Below, piece after piece: positions 36,140-46,323 of a DNA stretch of 64,000 nucleotides (the stretch's first letter is position 1; each line of letters starts with the position of its first letter). This stretch comes from Methanosarcina acetivorans C2A (GTDB lineage: Archaea > Halobacteriota > Methanosarcinia > Methanosarcinales > Methanosarcinaceae), in NCBI RefSeq assembly GCF_000007345.1, contig NC_003552.1, positions 3,534,001-3,598,000 of the forward strand. Direction: 5' to 3'. The position numbers were made by a program, and so were the translations under genes. Below the pieces are notes generated by a model. The model saw only the letters and a program-made list of their open reading frames with translations. It ran no database searches and was not told the DNA's origin.

Positions 36140-36903
36140 AAATTCCTTAACCGATGACCAATGAAAATGGGTTAGTTCATAGCTACCATAATTCCCAAAA
36201 GGCTGACAGCCACTGCAATTACAATTATAAAAATAAGCAAAGCTGAACTATCGTTCTTCACCCGATTATTGCCCTCATAATCCATACTACTAAATATGTG
36301 GCGACACTTAAAAAACTTTTGTTAGTTAGCTGAAACTGATTGTTTCAGAATCGCAACTAAAAGACCTTATTTTCATTCATGAAACCGCAAAATTCATCTG
36401 TTTACTTATAATATTTATTATAATATTCTTGTTTATTTCTATATTTTGGGAGAGCAATTGCGGTGAACGGATTTATGAATTATTTTAGGTACTCCTCTAA
36501 ACTTCAAGTTTTTCATTCTTCTTGTTATTACTTTTCTCATGTTTCCGTTATGCCTTCAGGATTATAACTTGAGGATTAGTTCCAAGAAAACCAATCCATA
36601 CAACTCGATTAATAACTTTTATCTGCCTTATCTGGAATTCTACAAAAAACGAAACGTCCCCCTCAAACTTGCCTATTTACTTAAGGAGGTGTTTTTCATT
36701 ATTTGAGAGACGGATTAATAATTGTCTGATTACCGAGAAAAGCATCAGGTTTATGGAGTGAAGGAAATGCGAGCATTTCATGAATGTTGACTTCATCTTT
36801 ACAAGCTTCTATACAGGGGAAGATATTCCAAGAGGAGGGTCGTTTACAGGGGAAGCGGCTTGGAAAATGGAGAGGTATTCATTGGTCATCGGTTAAGGAA
36901 TTT
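36140..36903. repeat. 764-bp segment bounded by perfect 26-bp inverted repeats
   Basis: AAATTCCTTAACCGATGACC (start of the left repeat, 36140-36165) is exactly mirrored by the repeat at 36878-36903. Its 13-bp core CTTAACCGATGAC also occurs at 38338-38350 at the far end of the IS4-family remnant. The interior is AT-rich and non-coding except for a possible 37-residue micro-protein (36172-36285) lying just inside the left repeat; 36286-36877 has no other supportable gene. Confidence 0.65.
36172..36285 (-). CDS. Possible 37-residue single-helix membrane micro-protein
   Basis: ATG 36285 on the minus strand; a polar N terminus (MDYEGNNRVKNDSS) followed by a hydrophobic helix (ALLIFIIVIAVAVSLLGIMV) and stop. 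The topology is that of a typical archaeal micro-protein, but the ribosome site is weak, so this is tentative. It lies inside the inverted-repeat-bounded segment. Confidence 0.4.
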   Translation of the reverse strand: MDYEGNNRVKNDSSALLIFIIVIAVAVSLLGIMVAMN

Positions 36904-38350
36904 ATTACGTCATCCATCACTATTTTTTTCTTTTTGCCTACTTACCTATTCCAACCATCATCTCTAAACCTTCCTCTATTTACATGTGGATCCAATGCTT
37001 GACTTTCATATACACTCATCATAGTTTCAAAAGTTCTTTCAATTCCACATCTATGAAGAATCACTGTCAATAAATTTGAAGCATTTTCGGCAAATATTAT
37101 ACTCCATCTCTCTTGAGTATATCGCACCATCTTTTCAGGCTTAGCTGACTGTTCTTTACTATAGAATAAGCTGTACTGTTCTTTACTATAGAATAGATTC
37201 TTCTGCTAACGATTAACGTCAACATTGCCGTCCAGAGTAGAGCTTCAATTACCTGCACATTCTTTGTCTCAAGAACGTCAAGAACGTATTTGCTTTTCAA
37301 CTCCTTAAACAGCAGTTCTATATCCCATCTTGCTCCATATAATTTTGCAATGTCTTTTGCATTTAAAACATTTTTCTGTATGTTTGTAATATATATGTGA
37401 AAATTTTCCTCTTCACTGTTATATATTGCAACAAGACGTACGTTCATCTCATCTTGTTTTTGCTTGCCTTTATATGTTCTTCTTTTAAATGTTATTTTCA
37501 CAACAGCATCAAGATCTTTTCCTGAGAGTTGCTTAATACATTCGCTAACAGTTTTTCCAGCAAACTCTTTGCTTTTTGTCTTAGAAAGTCCCTCTTCAAC
37601 AGAAACAACAATGAGATCCATATTTTTCATAATTCTTGAGACAAAATATCCTCCATTTTCCTCAACTCTTGCAAACATTTGATTTTTGTAAAATCCAAGA
37701 TCAACAAGAAGAATACGGTCTTTGATCCAGGGACCTATTTTCAATGTTTTTATCTCGGCTGTTTTTTCAGAGTACAGAGCAACTGTTTTAGGTCCGTTAG
37801 CAACCGCACTTACCATAACTCCCACTTTAACTCCTGCAGCTACATTTCTTGCTCTTGCTGCTGGAGACTTATCGGTTAAAGAGGAGTGAAGGCGAACAAT
37901 TGTACTGTCCTGAATGAAAACATCCTTAAAGTTTTCGAGTTTTTTGCTAAGTTTTCTTCCAGATTCTTTTTCAAGCTCTTCTATGCCGTGAATAACACAC
38001 TGATGAAGAAACTCAACAAGTTATGGAGTGAATTTATAGTACCAGCTGCTGTCTCTTATGGTATTATTTACTTCTTTTTCATATTCTCTTTTCAAACTGG
38101 CGAGTGTACGCTGCAAGCATACACCAAAACCAAGAGTTAAAACTCAAAAGATGAAGACAGGATCAATTTTACGTTCACGTTTTATAAGACCGGTTTCTTT
38201 GGCAGTTTGCCTTAACCAATCTTCGGGAAACATTTCCCGAAGAGAGTCTTCGAGAGAGATTGGGGGTGAGGTGATATAGACATACTATTATCAAGTTTTG
38301 TTAATATAAAAACACGTACAGGAATGCTTCTCTAACGCTTAACCGATGAC
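36885..38350. mobile_element. Decayed IS4-family element
   Basis: About 1.47 kb bounded by inverted GTCATCGGTTAAG (36885-36897) and CTTAACCGATGAC (38338-38350). It contains the broken transposase gene on the minus strand. The element is not autonomous. Confidence 0.6.
36942..38268 (-). pseudogene. IS4-family transposase pseudogene
   Basis: The N-terminal part reads EDWLRQTAKETGLIKRERKIDP, then stops (TGA, later TAA) interrupt it before DVFIQDSTIVRLH (first Asp). A 242-codon open stretch (37097-37825) holds ILLVDLGFYK (second Asp) and YGARWDIELLFKELKS (Glu motif Y-x-x-R-W-x-I-E). The last part continues in another frame. A near-tandem repeat (AYSIVKNS) sits close to the C terminus of the open stretch. 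Confidence 0.85.
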
Positions 38351-38425
38351 GCATGCATTTATTTTACACTTCAATCACACCTTTTGGGTTTACGAGAAAT
38401 AGTTGTGTTTCCTCCTGTACTTAGA

Positions 38426-38558
38426 CATTTAATCCCTATCTTTTTTCCACTTCTTTTTGGCCACTCCTCCTATCACGGTGACAGAAAGACTGAAGAAGTC
38501 TATCAAGCTTGCTCAGTCTATTCCTTTCAGAATATTTTCCACCGATAGGGATTAAATG
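38426..38558. repeat. 133-bp unit with perfect 15-bp inverted ends
   Basis: CATTTAATCCCTATC (38426-38440) is the exact reverse complement of GATAGGGATTAAATG (38544-38558). The interior is non-coding. It lies between the IS4 remnant and the aminotransferase 3' end, so it could be a MITE, a hairpin RNA or a bidirectional transcript end. Confidence 0.6.
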
Positions 38559-38608
38559 AAAGCCATATATTGAACTTTTTTACTTCTAACTGAAAATCGA
38601 TTCTGCCT

Positions 38609-39946
38609 TTATTTCGCCGCTCTTCTCAACGCTTTTTCAAATTTATCAAGCCCGAGGTCGGCTTCTTCATCGGTCATGACGAGGGGAGGGGAAAAGCGGA
38701 TTACGGAGTCTCCGCAGGGAAGGAGCAGGACTCCTTCTTTAAACGCTTCCCTGACGATCCTGTCCCTTCGGATAGGGTCTATGGATTTGTCGGATTTTAC
38801 GATTTCTGCCCCTATCATAAGGCCTAGACCGCGAACGTCTCCTATGCAAGGGCAATTTTCCTGTAACTCCCTCAGACGCTGCCGGATATGCGTTCCCATT
38901 TCTCTGACACGGTTTTCCATATTTTCCTTTTCCAGGAATTCAAGGGAAGCGAGGGCTGAAGCTGAGGAGAGGAGGTTTCCCCCGAAGGTGTTTGAGTGGA
39001 CCCCGGGTGGCCAGTCCATGAGAGTACTGTCTGCGAGCATTGCACCTATTGGGAGGCCTGCACCAAGGGCTTTTGCAAGGCAGGTAATATCAGCCCTTAC
39101 CTCAAAGTTTTCCATGGCAAGGAAGGGGCCTGTCCTGAAACAGCCTGTCTGGACTTCATCGGCTATAAGCAGGACATCATTATCCGTGCAGATCCTTTTC
39201 ACTTCTTTATGGAACTCCTGAGGAGGGACGATATAGCCCCCTTCTCCCTGGACCGGCTCGATAAAAACGGCAGCCGTATCTTCTGGGCTTAGCTCTTTTC
39301 GGAAGATCAGGTTTTCAATCTGCTTTGCACATTCGACTCCGCAGGAAGGGTATTCAAGATTCAGGGGACAGCGATAACAGTAGGCGTAATGGGTGTGCAC
39401 TGTACGCATGGTGGGGAAATGCTCCTTTTGCCGGACTTTGGAACAGGTCAGGGAAAGGGCTCCCAGGGTTCGGCCGTGAAAAGCGTTGTAAAAAGCGATG
39501 AAGTTAGGGCGTTTTGTCTTCCACAGGGCAAGTTTCATTGCGGCTTCCACAGCTTCGGTTCCACTGTTGCAGTAAAAGACCTTTGAATAGCCTGAAAGCT
39601 CCCTTAGTTTTTTGGCAAGCTTTAACGGAGGCTCGGCGAAAAAGTCCCCGTATCCGCAGTGGACCATTTTCTCCAGCTGGGCTGAGATGGCGGCATTAAC
39701 CTCCGGGTTTGAATGGCCTGAATTCATGACCGCAATCCCTGCGATGAAATCGATGTACTCTTTTCCGTCTATGTCTTTTATTACGGAACCTTTTGCCCTG
39801 TCAACAACAAGTGGATAGGGACGGGATACACATGCGGACATTACCTTACAGTCCTGCCCTATGATCTCCCTAGCTCTTGGGCCGACCACATCAAGCAATC
39901 CTATTTCCTGTTCGAAAAAGTCAAGTTCTGTTTCCTGTTTCCTCAT
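38609..39946 (-). CDS. Class III aminotransferase (4-aminobutyrate/ornithine type)
   Basis: About 445 residues from ATG 39946 (MRKQETEL), which has AGAGGA upstream; the frame is open to ATG 40042 just after the aldehyde dehydrogenase stop, adding 32 residues without a ribosome site. PLP-fold signatures: NSGTEAVEAAMKLA, FHGRTLGALSLT, EPVQGEGGY, LLIADEVQTGCFRTG and the Lys-bearing TCLAKALGAGLPIGA. Class III enzymes move an omega-amino group from GABA, ornithine or related amines. It shares an operon with an aldehyde dehydrogenase, so the pair would turn an omega-amino acid into a semialdehyde and then an acid. The exact substrate is not determined. Confidence 0.87.
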   Translation of the reverse strand: MRKQETELDFFEQEIGLLDVVGPRAREIIGQDCKVMSACVSRPYPLVVDRAKGSVIKDIDGKEYIDFIAGIAVMNSGHSNPEVNAAISAQLEKMVHCGYGDFFAEPPLKLAKKLRELSGYSKVFYCNSGTEAVEAAMKLALWKTKRPNFIAFYNAFHGRTLGALSLTCSKVRQKEHFPTMRTVHTHYAYCYRCPLNLEYPSCGVECAKQIENLIFRKELSPEDTAAVFIEPVQGEGGYIVPPQEFHKEVKRICTDNDVLLIADEVQTGCFRTGPFLAMENFEVRADITCLAKALGAGLPIGAMLADSTLMDWPPGVHSNTFGGNLLSSASALASLEFLEKENMENRVREMGTHIRQRLRELQENCPCIGDVRGLGLMIGAEIVKSDKSIDPIRRDRIVREAFKEGVLLLPCGDSVIRFSPPLVMTDEEADLGLDKFEKALRRAAK

Positions 39947-40043
39947 CGGGTCCTCTGATTTTTCCGTTTTTTCCGAATTTCTCCATTTTTCAAGAGTTTC
40001 CGGCTCGCCGTAATCCAGAATGCTTCCCCCCTCTTCCCACATT

Positions 40044-41522
40044 TCATTCCATATCTATCTGAGCTCTTTGCAGCCTGCCGCTGTAATCTATATACACGGC
40101 TTTTATCTCCGTGAATTCTTTGATTGCTTCTGTCCCTGCTTCCCTGAAACCGTTTCCGGTCCCTTTTACGCCCCCGAAAGGAAGGTGGACTTCAGCCCCT
40201 ATTGTAGGGGCATTGACATATGTGATTCCAGCTTCTATCTTTTTAACCGCCCTGAAAGCTTTTCCAACGTTTTCGGTGTAAATTGCCGAGGAAAGCCCGT
40301 ATCTGGTGTTATTGGCAACTTCAATTGCTTCCTCAAGCCCCGAAACCGTAATGATGCTGAGCACAGGCCCAAAGATCTCTTCCTGTGCAATCCTCATATC
40401 CGGCCTGACATCCGTAAAGACAGTCGGCTCAAAAAAATAGCCCGGAAGCCCGGGATCTATGGCTTTTCCTCCGAGCAGGAGAGTTGCACCCTCTTCCATT
40501 CCTATCCGGACGTACCTTTCTATTTTTTCAAGCTGAGCTTTATTGATTATGGGCCCGATGTCCGTTTCCGGCAAAAGCCCGTTTCCTACCCTGAGAAGTT
40601 TTGTTTTTGCAAGCAGCCTTGCTGTAAATTCATCCTTTATTTTTTCGTGCAGGATCAGCCTGCTTGTTGCCGTGCAGCGCTGGCCTGTAGTCCCGAAAGC
40701 TCCCCAGAGCACGCCTTCAAGAGCAAGTTCAAGGTCGGCGTCATCCATGATAATTACCGGGTTTTTTCCCCCCAGCTCAAGTGAAACCCGCTTCATGGTT
40801 TTTGCACATTCTTCCATGATCCATTTTCCGGTTTCAAGGCTTCCTGTAAAGGAAATTGCTTTTATCCGGGGGTGCTGGACTATGGCTTTTCCGGTACTTC
40901 CGCCAGGCCCTGTCACAAGATTTACCACACCCGGAGGCAAACCCGCTTCCATCAGGATTTCAACGAGCTTGATTGCAAGCAGGGGCGTGTCGCTTGCAGG
41001 CTTGAACACGATTGCATTTCCTGCTATAAGAGCCGGCATGATCTTCCAGCCGGGAATCGCAAGAGGAAAGTTCCAGGGGGTTATCATGCCCACAACTCCT
41101 ATCGGCCTGAGCACGGTCATACAGAACTTATCCTTGAGTTCGGAGGTCGTTGTCTCTCCGAACATCCGCCTGCCTTCCCCTGCGGCATAAATGGCAATAT
41201 CTATCGCTTCCTGCACATCTCCCCTTGTTTCTGGCAGCACCTTTCCCATTTCCTCCGTCATGAGCCTGGCAAGATCTTCCTTTCTCTCCTGTAAAATGCG
41301 AGCTGTCCTGAAAAGCACTTCAGCTCTTCTGGGTGCCGGAACTTCGCTCCATACCCTGAACCCCTCTTCTGCCGCCTCAACTGCCCTGTCAACGTCTTCG
41401 CTTCCGGCTACCTGTACCGTGGCAAGGTTTTCAAGAGTGGCCGGATTGATGTTATCAAAAGTTTCTCCGGTTGCTGAGTCTCTCGACTCCCCACCTATGT
41501 GCAATTTATACTCCTGAACCAC
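40044..41522 (-). CDS. NAD(P)-dependent aldehyde dehydrogenase (semialdehyde type)
   Basis: About 492 residues from GTG 41522 (reading VQEYKLHIGG), chosen for the AGGGGGA ribosome site six bases upstream; the frame extends to 41555. Motifs: TPWNFPLAIPGWKIMPAL, SFTGSLETGKW, the general-base LELGGKNP, the catalytic Cys in GTTGQRCTATSR, EEIFGPVLS and LPFGGVKGTGNG. Succinate-semialdehyde and related dehydrogenases look like this. It is followed immediately by the class III aminotransferase. The pair is bacterial in character and may have been acquired by transfer. Confidence 0.92.
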   Translation of the reverse strand: MVQEYKLHIGGESRDSATGETFDNINPATLENLATVQVAGSEDVDRAVEAAEEGFRVWSEVPAPRRAEVLFRTARILQERKEDLARLMTEEMGKVLPETRGDVQEAIDIAIYAAGEGRRMFGETTTSELKDKFCMTVLRPIGVVGMITPWNFPLAIPGWKIMPALIAGNAIVFKPASDTPLLAIKLVEILMEAGLPPGVVNLVTGPGGSTGKAIVQHPRIKAISFTGSLETGKWIMEECAKTMKRVSLELGGKNPVIIMDDADLELALEGVLWGAFGTTGQRCTATSRLILHEKIKDEFTARLLAKTKLLRVGNGLLPETDIGPIINKAQLEKIERYVRIGMEEGATLLLGGKAIDPGLPGYFFEPTVFTDVRPDMRIAQEEIFGPVLSIITVSGLEEAIEVANNTRYGLSSAIYTENVGKAFRAVKKIEAGITYVNAPTIGAEVHLPFGGVKGTGNGFREAGTEAIKEFTEIKAVYIDYSGRLQRAQIDME

Positions 41523-41653
41523 AAAATCCCCCTGAAACAATGAGTATAATACCACTTATAGATATCCAAAAAACGATTTCGGATGAACTGAAATATTTTC
41601 AGAGTGTTCTACTGATTTGTGCCTGACTATCCTAAAGGAGTGGTAGAGACAAA

Positions 41654-41712
41654 TTAAAAATGGGTAGTTAAAAATGGTGGTTAAAAATGGGTGGTTAAAA
41701 ATGGGTAGTAAA
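41654..41712. repeat. Tandem 14-bp repeat
   Basis: Four near copies of TTAAAAATGGGTGG lie upstream of the aldehyde dehydrogenase and downstream of the response-regulator gene. Confidence 0.7.
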
Positions 41713-41777
41713 AAAGTATTGGCTAAGAAGGATTAGTTAAAAATACTCAAAGATATCTGATCCATATTTGTAATTCA

Positions 41778-42158
41778 TTAACCTGAACCATTTTTAACTA
41801 TTTGCCAGATCCGCTTTGATAGTTCAGAGTACTGAGCTTTAGGATCTCCTCTTTTCTGAATAAGGGAGTCTACACCGTTTTCGATAGCCTGACTCTTAAT
41901 TTCTTCTTTGCCCACTCCCGTAAACAGGATGAACGGGATATTAATTCTCTTATCACGGATAGTTTTCAGAAACGAAATGCCGTCCATATAAGGCATATCA
42001 TAATCCGAAACCACTACGTCATAGGAGAGCTCATCTAATTTCTCAAGAGCCTGTCTTGCGGATTCCACGGTATCGGAGTTTATGTCGTGGAATACCTCTA
42101 AGAACGTTTTTGACAGCTCCAAGAATACTGGGTCGTCGTCTACAAGCAGTACTTTCAT
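41778..42158 (-). CDS. Stand-alone response-regulator receiver domain
   Basis: 126 residues. The acidic pair is in LLVDDDP (residues 7-9), the phospho-acceptor Asp in VVVSDYDMPYMDG (about residue 52), Thr in LFTGVGK (about 80) and the conserved Lys in LIQKRG. No output domain, so it acts by protein contact, as do many methanogen receivers. GGAG lies nine bases before ATG 42158. No histidine kinase is nearby. Confidence 0.93.
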   Translation of the reverse strand: MKVLLVDDDPVFLELSKTFLEVFHDINSDTVESARQALEKLDELSYDVVVSDYDMPYMDGISFLKTIRDKRINIPFILFTGVGKEEIKSQAIENGVDSLIQKRGDPKAQYSELSKRIWQIVKNGSG

Positions 42159-42688
42159 GGGGGTTTTCTCCGCAACGTTATGATTTGCAATATAAAAGGA
42201 ACACCATGTTCCCGTTAAGAGGTTTTGCAGTTCAGTTGCATTTTTGGTAGTTCCTGCATGGAACTGGTATATGCCAAGCTAAGGTACAATTTCATACTTC
42301 TATCCCCCTTTTGCAAGCTCAACCCCGGCAGACAGGAATTAAGTCGTCTGATATCGTATGGTTTTGAAATACCATTAGAGCATATTTCTCAACTGAGTTT
42401 TTATGTTATAAGTAATAAGATCTTTTAGTTAATATAAAAAGTTATCTTACGTAAATAAGTTCTTTCACAAGCTGCTCGGATTTTATAACAATTTTATTTG
42501 TTTTTTACAAAAAATACTTATTATCATTAAAAAAAGTTCTGGAAGATGCGAAAGAATTAAGGCAGGTAAAGTAGGGGCGAAAAAAAAGGTAAAATAACTG
42601 AAAAAGCAGAACCTGAAGATATAAGAAAAATTGAAAGGAAAGTCTAAATGAGATATCGGAAAGGAAATGCAGAAAAAAAATCAGGGTT
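42159..42688. other. Intergenic stretch, nothing found
   Basis: About 530 bases upstream of the receiver gene and downstream of gatE. AT-rich with TATA-like AATATAAAAAG near 42430; no gene supported. Confidence 0.4.
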
Positions 42689-44590
42689 TTATCCCTGACC
42701 GATAAAGTTATCTATCTCCTTTTTCAGCATATGGCTCAGGATCTTTCCGTCAACTGTCCCTCTGTATTCCTTCATGACAATGCCCATGAGAGGACCGAGG
42801 GCAGAAGGCCCCTTGTCTTTTATGAAATCTCCTTTTTCCATGACCATCTGTTTTATGAAATTTTCTACTTCCTCAGGATCAAAGGCACTCAGGCCGAGCT
42901 TTGAGATTGCCTCCTGGACTGTCAGTTCAGGCTCTTTTGCAAGGGCGGTCAGAAGGTCCTGAATTGCTTCTTTTGCAATTTCCTGGTTTGAAATGGCTGC
43001 AAAAAGTCCTTTGAAGTGTTCATCCGTGAGGTTATCCGTCTCAACTCCGTTTCTCCTGATCTCCGGGACGATTCCTACAAGGGTTCTGGCAATAAGGGTT
43101 GAGTTAACATTTGCGTCCTTCGTGTAGGTCTCCAGAAGGATTTCAAAGAGGGGAAGATACCTTGAATAAGCCACTTTTTCGGCAAGTTCCTTATTCAGGC
43201 CGCTTTCGGAGGCAAACCGCTTTGCTCTTTTGGTCAGGAGTTCCGGAGGCTTTATGGAATCAAAATACTCCTGTGAGATTTCTATCTGGGGGACATCGGT
43301 TTCAGGGTACATCCTTGCCGCACCCGGAAGGGGGCGCATGTAAGCGGTGTTCCCGTCAGGAAGAGCTTTTCGGGTCTCCTCAGGGATTCCTTCAATGGCT
43401 TCCTTTGCCCTGTTAATTACTGCCTCAATTGCAAGCCTGGCTTTTTCGGGTTCATCCGCAACCATGACGAAGGCATCTTCAGGGCCTGCACCGATTGCGT
43501 CCTTTACAGCCTGGACTTCCTTTTCGGTTATCCCGTAGTTCGGAAGTTCATCTGTGTGGAAAAGCCCTCCGACACCTGCAGTCTTTGCCCTATCCGAAAA
43601 CTCGGTTCCCAGCCTTCTTCCGGGCTGGACTTCCTTGCCCACAAGCCTGTTAAATTTCTTCAGGAGGGCAGCAAGGATTGAGCCTTTCTTTACGCCCTTT
43701 TGCAGGACTTTGGACTTCGTGTCCATGAAAAGCCCTGTTACATCATAGATCTCCTCGCAAACAAAGGCTTTTCTCTCAAGGAGTTCTTGCCTGATAAAAA
43801 GAAGGTTCAACTGCCGTTCAACTTCCCTTCGGACGATGTCTTCTATGAGGTCAAGGGCCTGCACTCCTTTGATTTCAACCCTTTCCCCTCTGGCAATTGA
43901 GATGTTTACGTCCTGCCTGATCGTGCCAAGCCCTCTTTTTACCTTCCCTGTGGATCTGAGCACCATTCCTATATATTCTGCAACCTCCCGGGCGTGCCTT
44001 GGGGACCTTATGTCAGGGGCGGTTGCAATTTCGACAAGCGGAATCCCTAGCCTGTCCAGGGAATAGACTATTGAGTCTCCTTTTTCCTCTATTTTCTGGG
44101 CGGCTTCTTCTTCCACGCAGAGGCTGTCAATTCCGCAGCGCCCTTCCGAGGTCTCAATGTACCCGTCACTTGCCAGAAATGCAGTCCTCTGAAAGCCACT
44201 GGTGTTTGATCCGTCCACAACGATCTTTCTCATCACATGCATCTGGTCGACAGGCTTCATGTTGAAAAGCTTGGAAACCCCGAGGGAAATGTCCAGAGCT
44301 TCCTTATTGAGTTCCCTTGGAGGCTCCTCGTCGTTTTCTATGAGGCAGGTAGTGTCATAAGCCTTGTAAATGTACTTCCTCCTGATCTTTGTCTGCTCCA
44401 CCGCAGCCCTGTCCTTTTCTCCCATCTCGCTTTCCGTAGCCCTGAGATACCTGAAAAACTCGAAGTCCGAATCCCCGATGTCCCTGATCAGGGTAGGACA
44501 CCTGCAGAACAATTTCTCTTTTGAGTCAAGCTGCTGGTGAATTTCAAGCCCGGCTTTCAGCCCAAGTTCACTGTAGTCGTATTTTTCCAT
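42689..44590 (-). CDS. gatE: Glutamyl-tRNA(Gln) amidotransferase subunit E
   Basis: 633 residues, the usual GatE length, beginning [22 protein letters not shown], which is the GatB/GatE N-terminal signature, followed by an inserted AspRS-like (GAD) domain (about residues 270-410), the helical linker and the C-terminal tail domain ([22 protein letters not shown]). With GatD it converts Glu-tRNA(Gln) to Gln-tRNA(Gln); this heterodimer is restricted to archaea. GatD is not in this window. GGTGAAAAT precedes ATG 44590. Confidence 0.97.
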   Translation of the reverse strand: MEKYDYSELGLKAGLEIHQQLDSKEKLFCRCPTLIRDIGDSDFEFFRYLRATESEMGEKDRAAVEQTKIRRKYIYKAYDTTCLIENDEEPPRELNKEALDISLGVSKLFNMKPVDQMHVMRKIVVDGSNTSGFQRTAFLASDGYIETSEGRCGIDSLCVEEEAAQKIEEKGDSIVYSLDRLGIPLVEIATAPDIRSPRHAREVAEYIGMVLRSTGKVKRGLGTIRQDVNISIARGERVEIKGVQALDLIEDIVRREVERQLNLLFIRQELLERKAFVCEEIYDVTGLFMDTKSKVLQKGVKKGSILAALLKKFNRLVGKEVQPGRRLGTEFSDRAKTAGVGGLFHTDELPNYGITEKEVQAVKDAIGAGPEDAFVMVADEPEKARLAIEAVINRAKEAIEGIPEETRKALPDGNTAYMRPLPGAARMYPETDVPQIEISQEYFDSIKPPELLTKRAKRFASESGLNKELAEKVAYSRYLPLFEILLETYTKDANVNSTLIARTLVGIVPEIRRNGVETDNLTDEHFKGLFAAISNQEIAKEAIQDLLTALAKEPELTVQEAISKLGLSAFDPEEVENFIKQMVMEKGDFIKDKGPSALGPLMGIVMKEYRGTVDGKILSHMLKKEIDNFIGQG

Positions 44591-45151
44591 ATTTTCACCC
44601 GAATCTAAGCAGGAGGCGCCTTAATCCTTTTTAAATATCTCTAATTTTTCCTTTAGTCTTCCCTTCAATTTGTCTTTAATTTTCCGTTAATTTCTCTTTC
44701 AAATCCAGCTCTCTTTGCTCTTCCTTATCTTTTAAGCTCATCGGCTCGCTATAATTTCCTCTTCTTTTTAAACCCTCTTTCTGCGCTTGTTTCCTCTCTT
44801 AGCTCTTTTAGGTGCTGCATTAGTAGTTATCAGGAATTGTCCGTAAGAAACTGAATGTAAAAGGTGCGGTAGAATGTATAAAGGTATCTCTGTATATAAG
44901 ATTGAAGTAATTGCTGGCCCATTTTGCATGATAAAATAAGTTAGTAGAGCTTGATCGCTTTCAATAGAAATCAGGCATATCAACAAGTTGATGAGAAACA
45001 TTTCCGGGACAAAACAATAAATAAAAGTGTTATAAAGTCTAAAGATGTACTAAAGGTATTATTTTTTACTCCTGGCTAACACTTATTTTACATACAGATT
45101 CCCTACTTTTGTGAGTTATAGAATTAAATTTAATAGTTGAGAGAGATTAGG
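44591..45151. other. Intergenic stretch, no gene supported
   Basis: Contains TTTAATTT-rich sequence next to gatE and a 77-codon minus-strand open frame (44768-45001) with no ribosome site or motif. The divergent gatE promoter lies here. Confidence 0.4.
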
Positions 45152-46283
45152 ATGCCAGTAGAAACGGGAAGGGAGCAGCTTGAACCGCAATTTGATCCAA
45201 AAGTTATTGAAAATGCTGTCAATCGGTTTTTTATTTGTGAGAGGGCTCTGTGCATAAATAATGTCTGTGTGGAATGGACTATTCAGCATCTAACCTATCC
45301 GGAGCCTTCGGAAACTCCTGGTGCTGACAGTCTGTATTTGCGCTTCGACCTGGGATGGGGGCGGAGCCTATACAGGAGATACCATTCTACTCAGGCTCTT
45401 TCTTGAGGGGGAACATAATGAGGAGGTCAGGCTGGAGTTTGTAGAGGCCGAATCGACCGGGCTTCTGGATTGGGAAATGTTCCGGGACTTCAATATGATC
45501 CCTGCTTACCTGCAGCTGGTAAAGCCCGTACTTTATCGCTGCCTGTTGAAGATGATTTGTTCGGAAACGTATATCGTTATTATATCAAGGCCACTGAAAC
45601 CGGACAGTTCCTTTTCGGCCTAGCAACTGACGTTTCCCTGAGTGCGTCGACATTTGCCGGCAACAACCTCGGGATTATTACAGCCCCTGTAGCTGTCCAT
45701 AACCGTTTTGCTGTTGCGGTGGACCAGGAGTATCTGAAGGAAAGACGAAGGTTTCGAACCGGTCTCCCGGCTGCCGGACATGCCAGCCTGTGACTCTCTG
45801 AAGTTAAACGGAACCCGTCTGTTCCTGCACACCACGAACGGCGAAAGCCTGGAACTCTCACTCAAGGGTTCCTCCCGGCCAAAAGAACTTGCTCACTGCT
45901 TCGGGGCATGTGCAGAAAGGCAGCTCCTGCTGAAAAGTCGCAGAGCTTTTGCTATAGATCCGGACAGCAACCACGTGAGCCTGTACAGCCGGACTGTGCG
46001 GCGTATCGAACGTGACTTTGCCATGAAGCTGTCCAGAAAGCGCTGGGAAGAAGCCCGTAAAATCACCGTTATCCCTGCAAAATCCCGGCCGGCTGATAAG
46101 CGCTTCCTTGCAAATTCTAACAGTCAGGAGGTCCATGACCTGAACAATGAAAAAGCGCAGTGCCAGATAGATAAAATAATCCGAAACGGACATTCTCTTG
46201 TGTTTGCAAAAGATACTCTCGCTCAGGCTCACTGGGAAGGTTATGACAACTGTGCTTTTTGCCTGGGGAAGTCACTGCGTTGA
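45152..46283 (+). pseudogene. Unknown gene broken by three frameshifts
   Basis: ATG 45152 (MPVETGREQLEPQFDPKVIE) opens a frame that is lost near 45355. It continues in a second frame (YTGDTILLRLFLEGEHNEEV) to about 45520, a third (DLFGNVYRYYIKATETGQFL) to about 45745, then returns to frame for a C-terminal part of about 175 codons (DSLKLNGTRLFLHTT to CAFCLGKSLR). Joined, it would encode about 375 residues. Coding signal is strong in each piece. I do not recognise the family; no signal peptide or membrane segment. Sequencing error or true decay cannot be separated here. Confidence 0.65.
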
Positions 46284-46323
46284 ACTTTCCCGTTTTTGTA
46301 GAAAAGGGAAAATTGAAACCTTT

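Noticed and set aside
36942-38268. Read-through of in-frame stops as pyrrolysine
   Set aside because: The interrupting codons in the IS4 remnant are TGA and TAA, not TAG, and frameshifts are also present.
38426-38558. Possible CRISPR repeat (AATCCCTATC/GATAGGGATT)
   Set aside because: Only two copies, inverted rather than direct, and no regular spacers or cas genes; treated as an inverted-repeat unit.
40020-41517. Several plus-strand open frames of 108-254 codons
   Set aside because: Antisense shadows of the aldehyde dehydrogenase; no motifs.
44768-45001. 77-codon minus-strand open frame
   Set aside because: No ribosome site or recognisable motif; composition like the surrounding gap.
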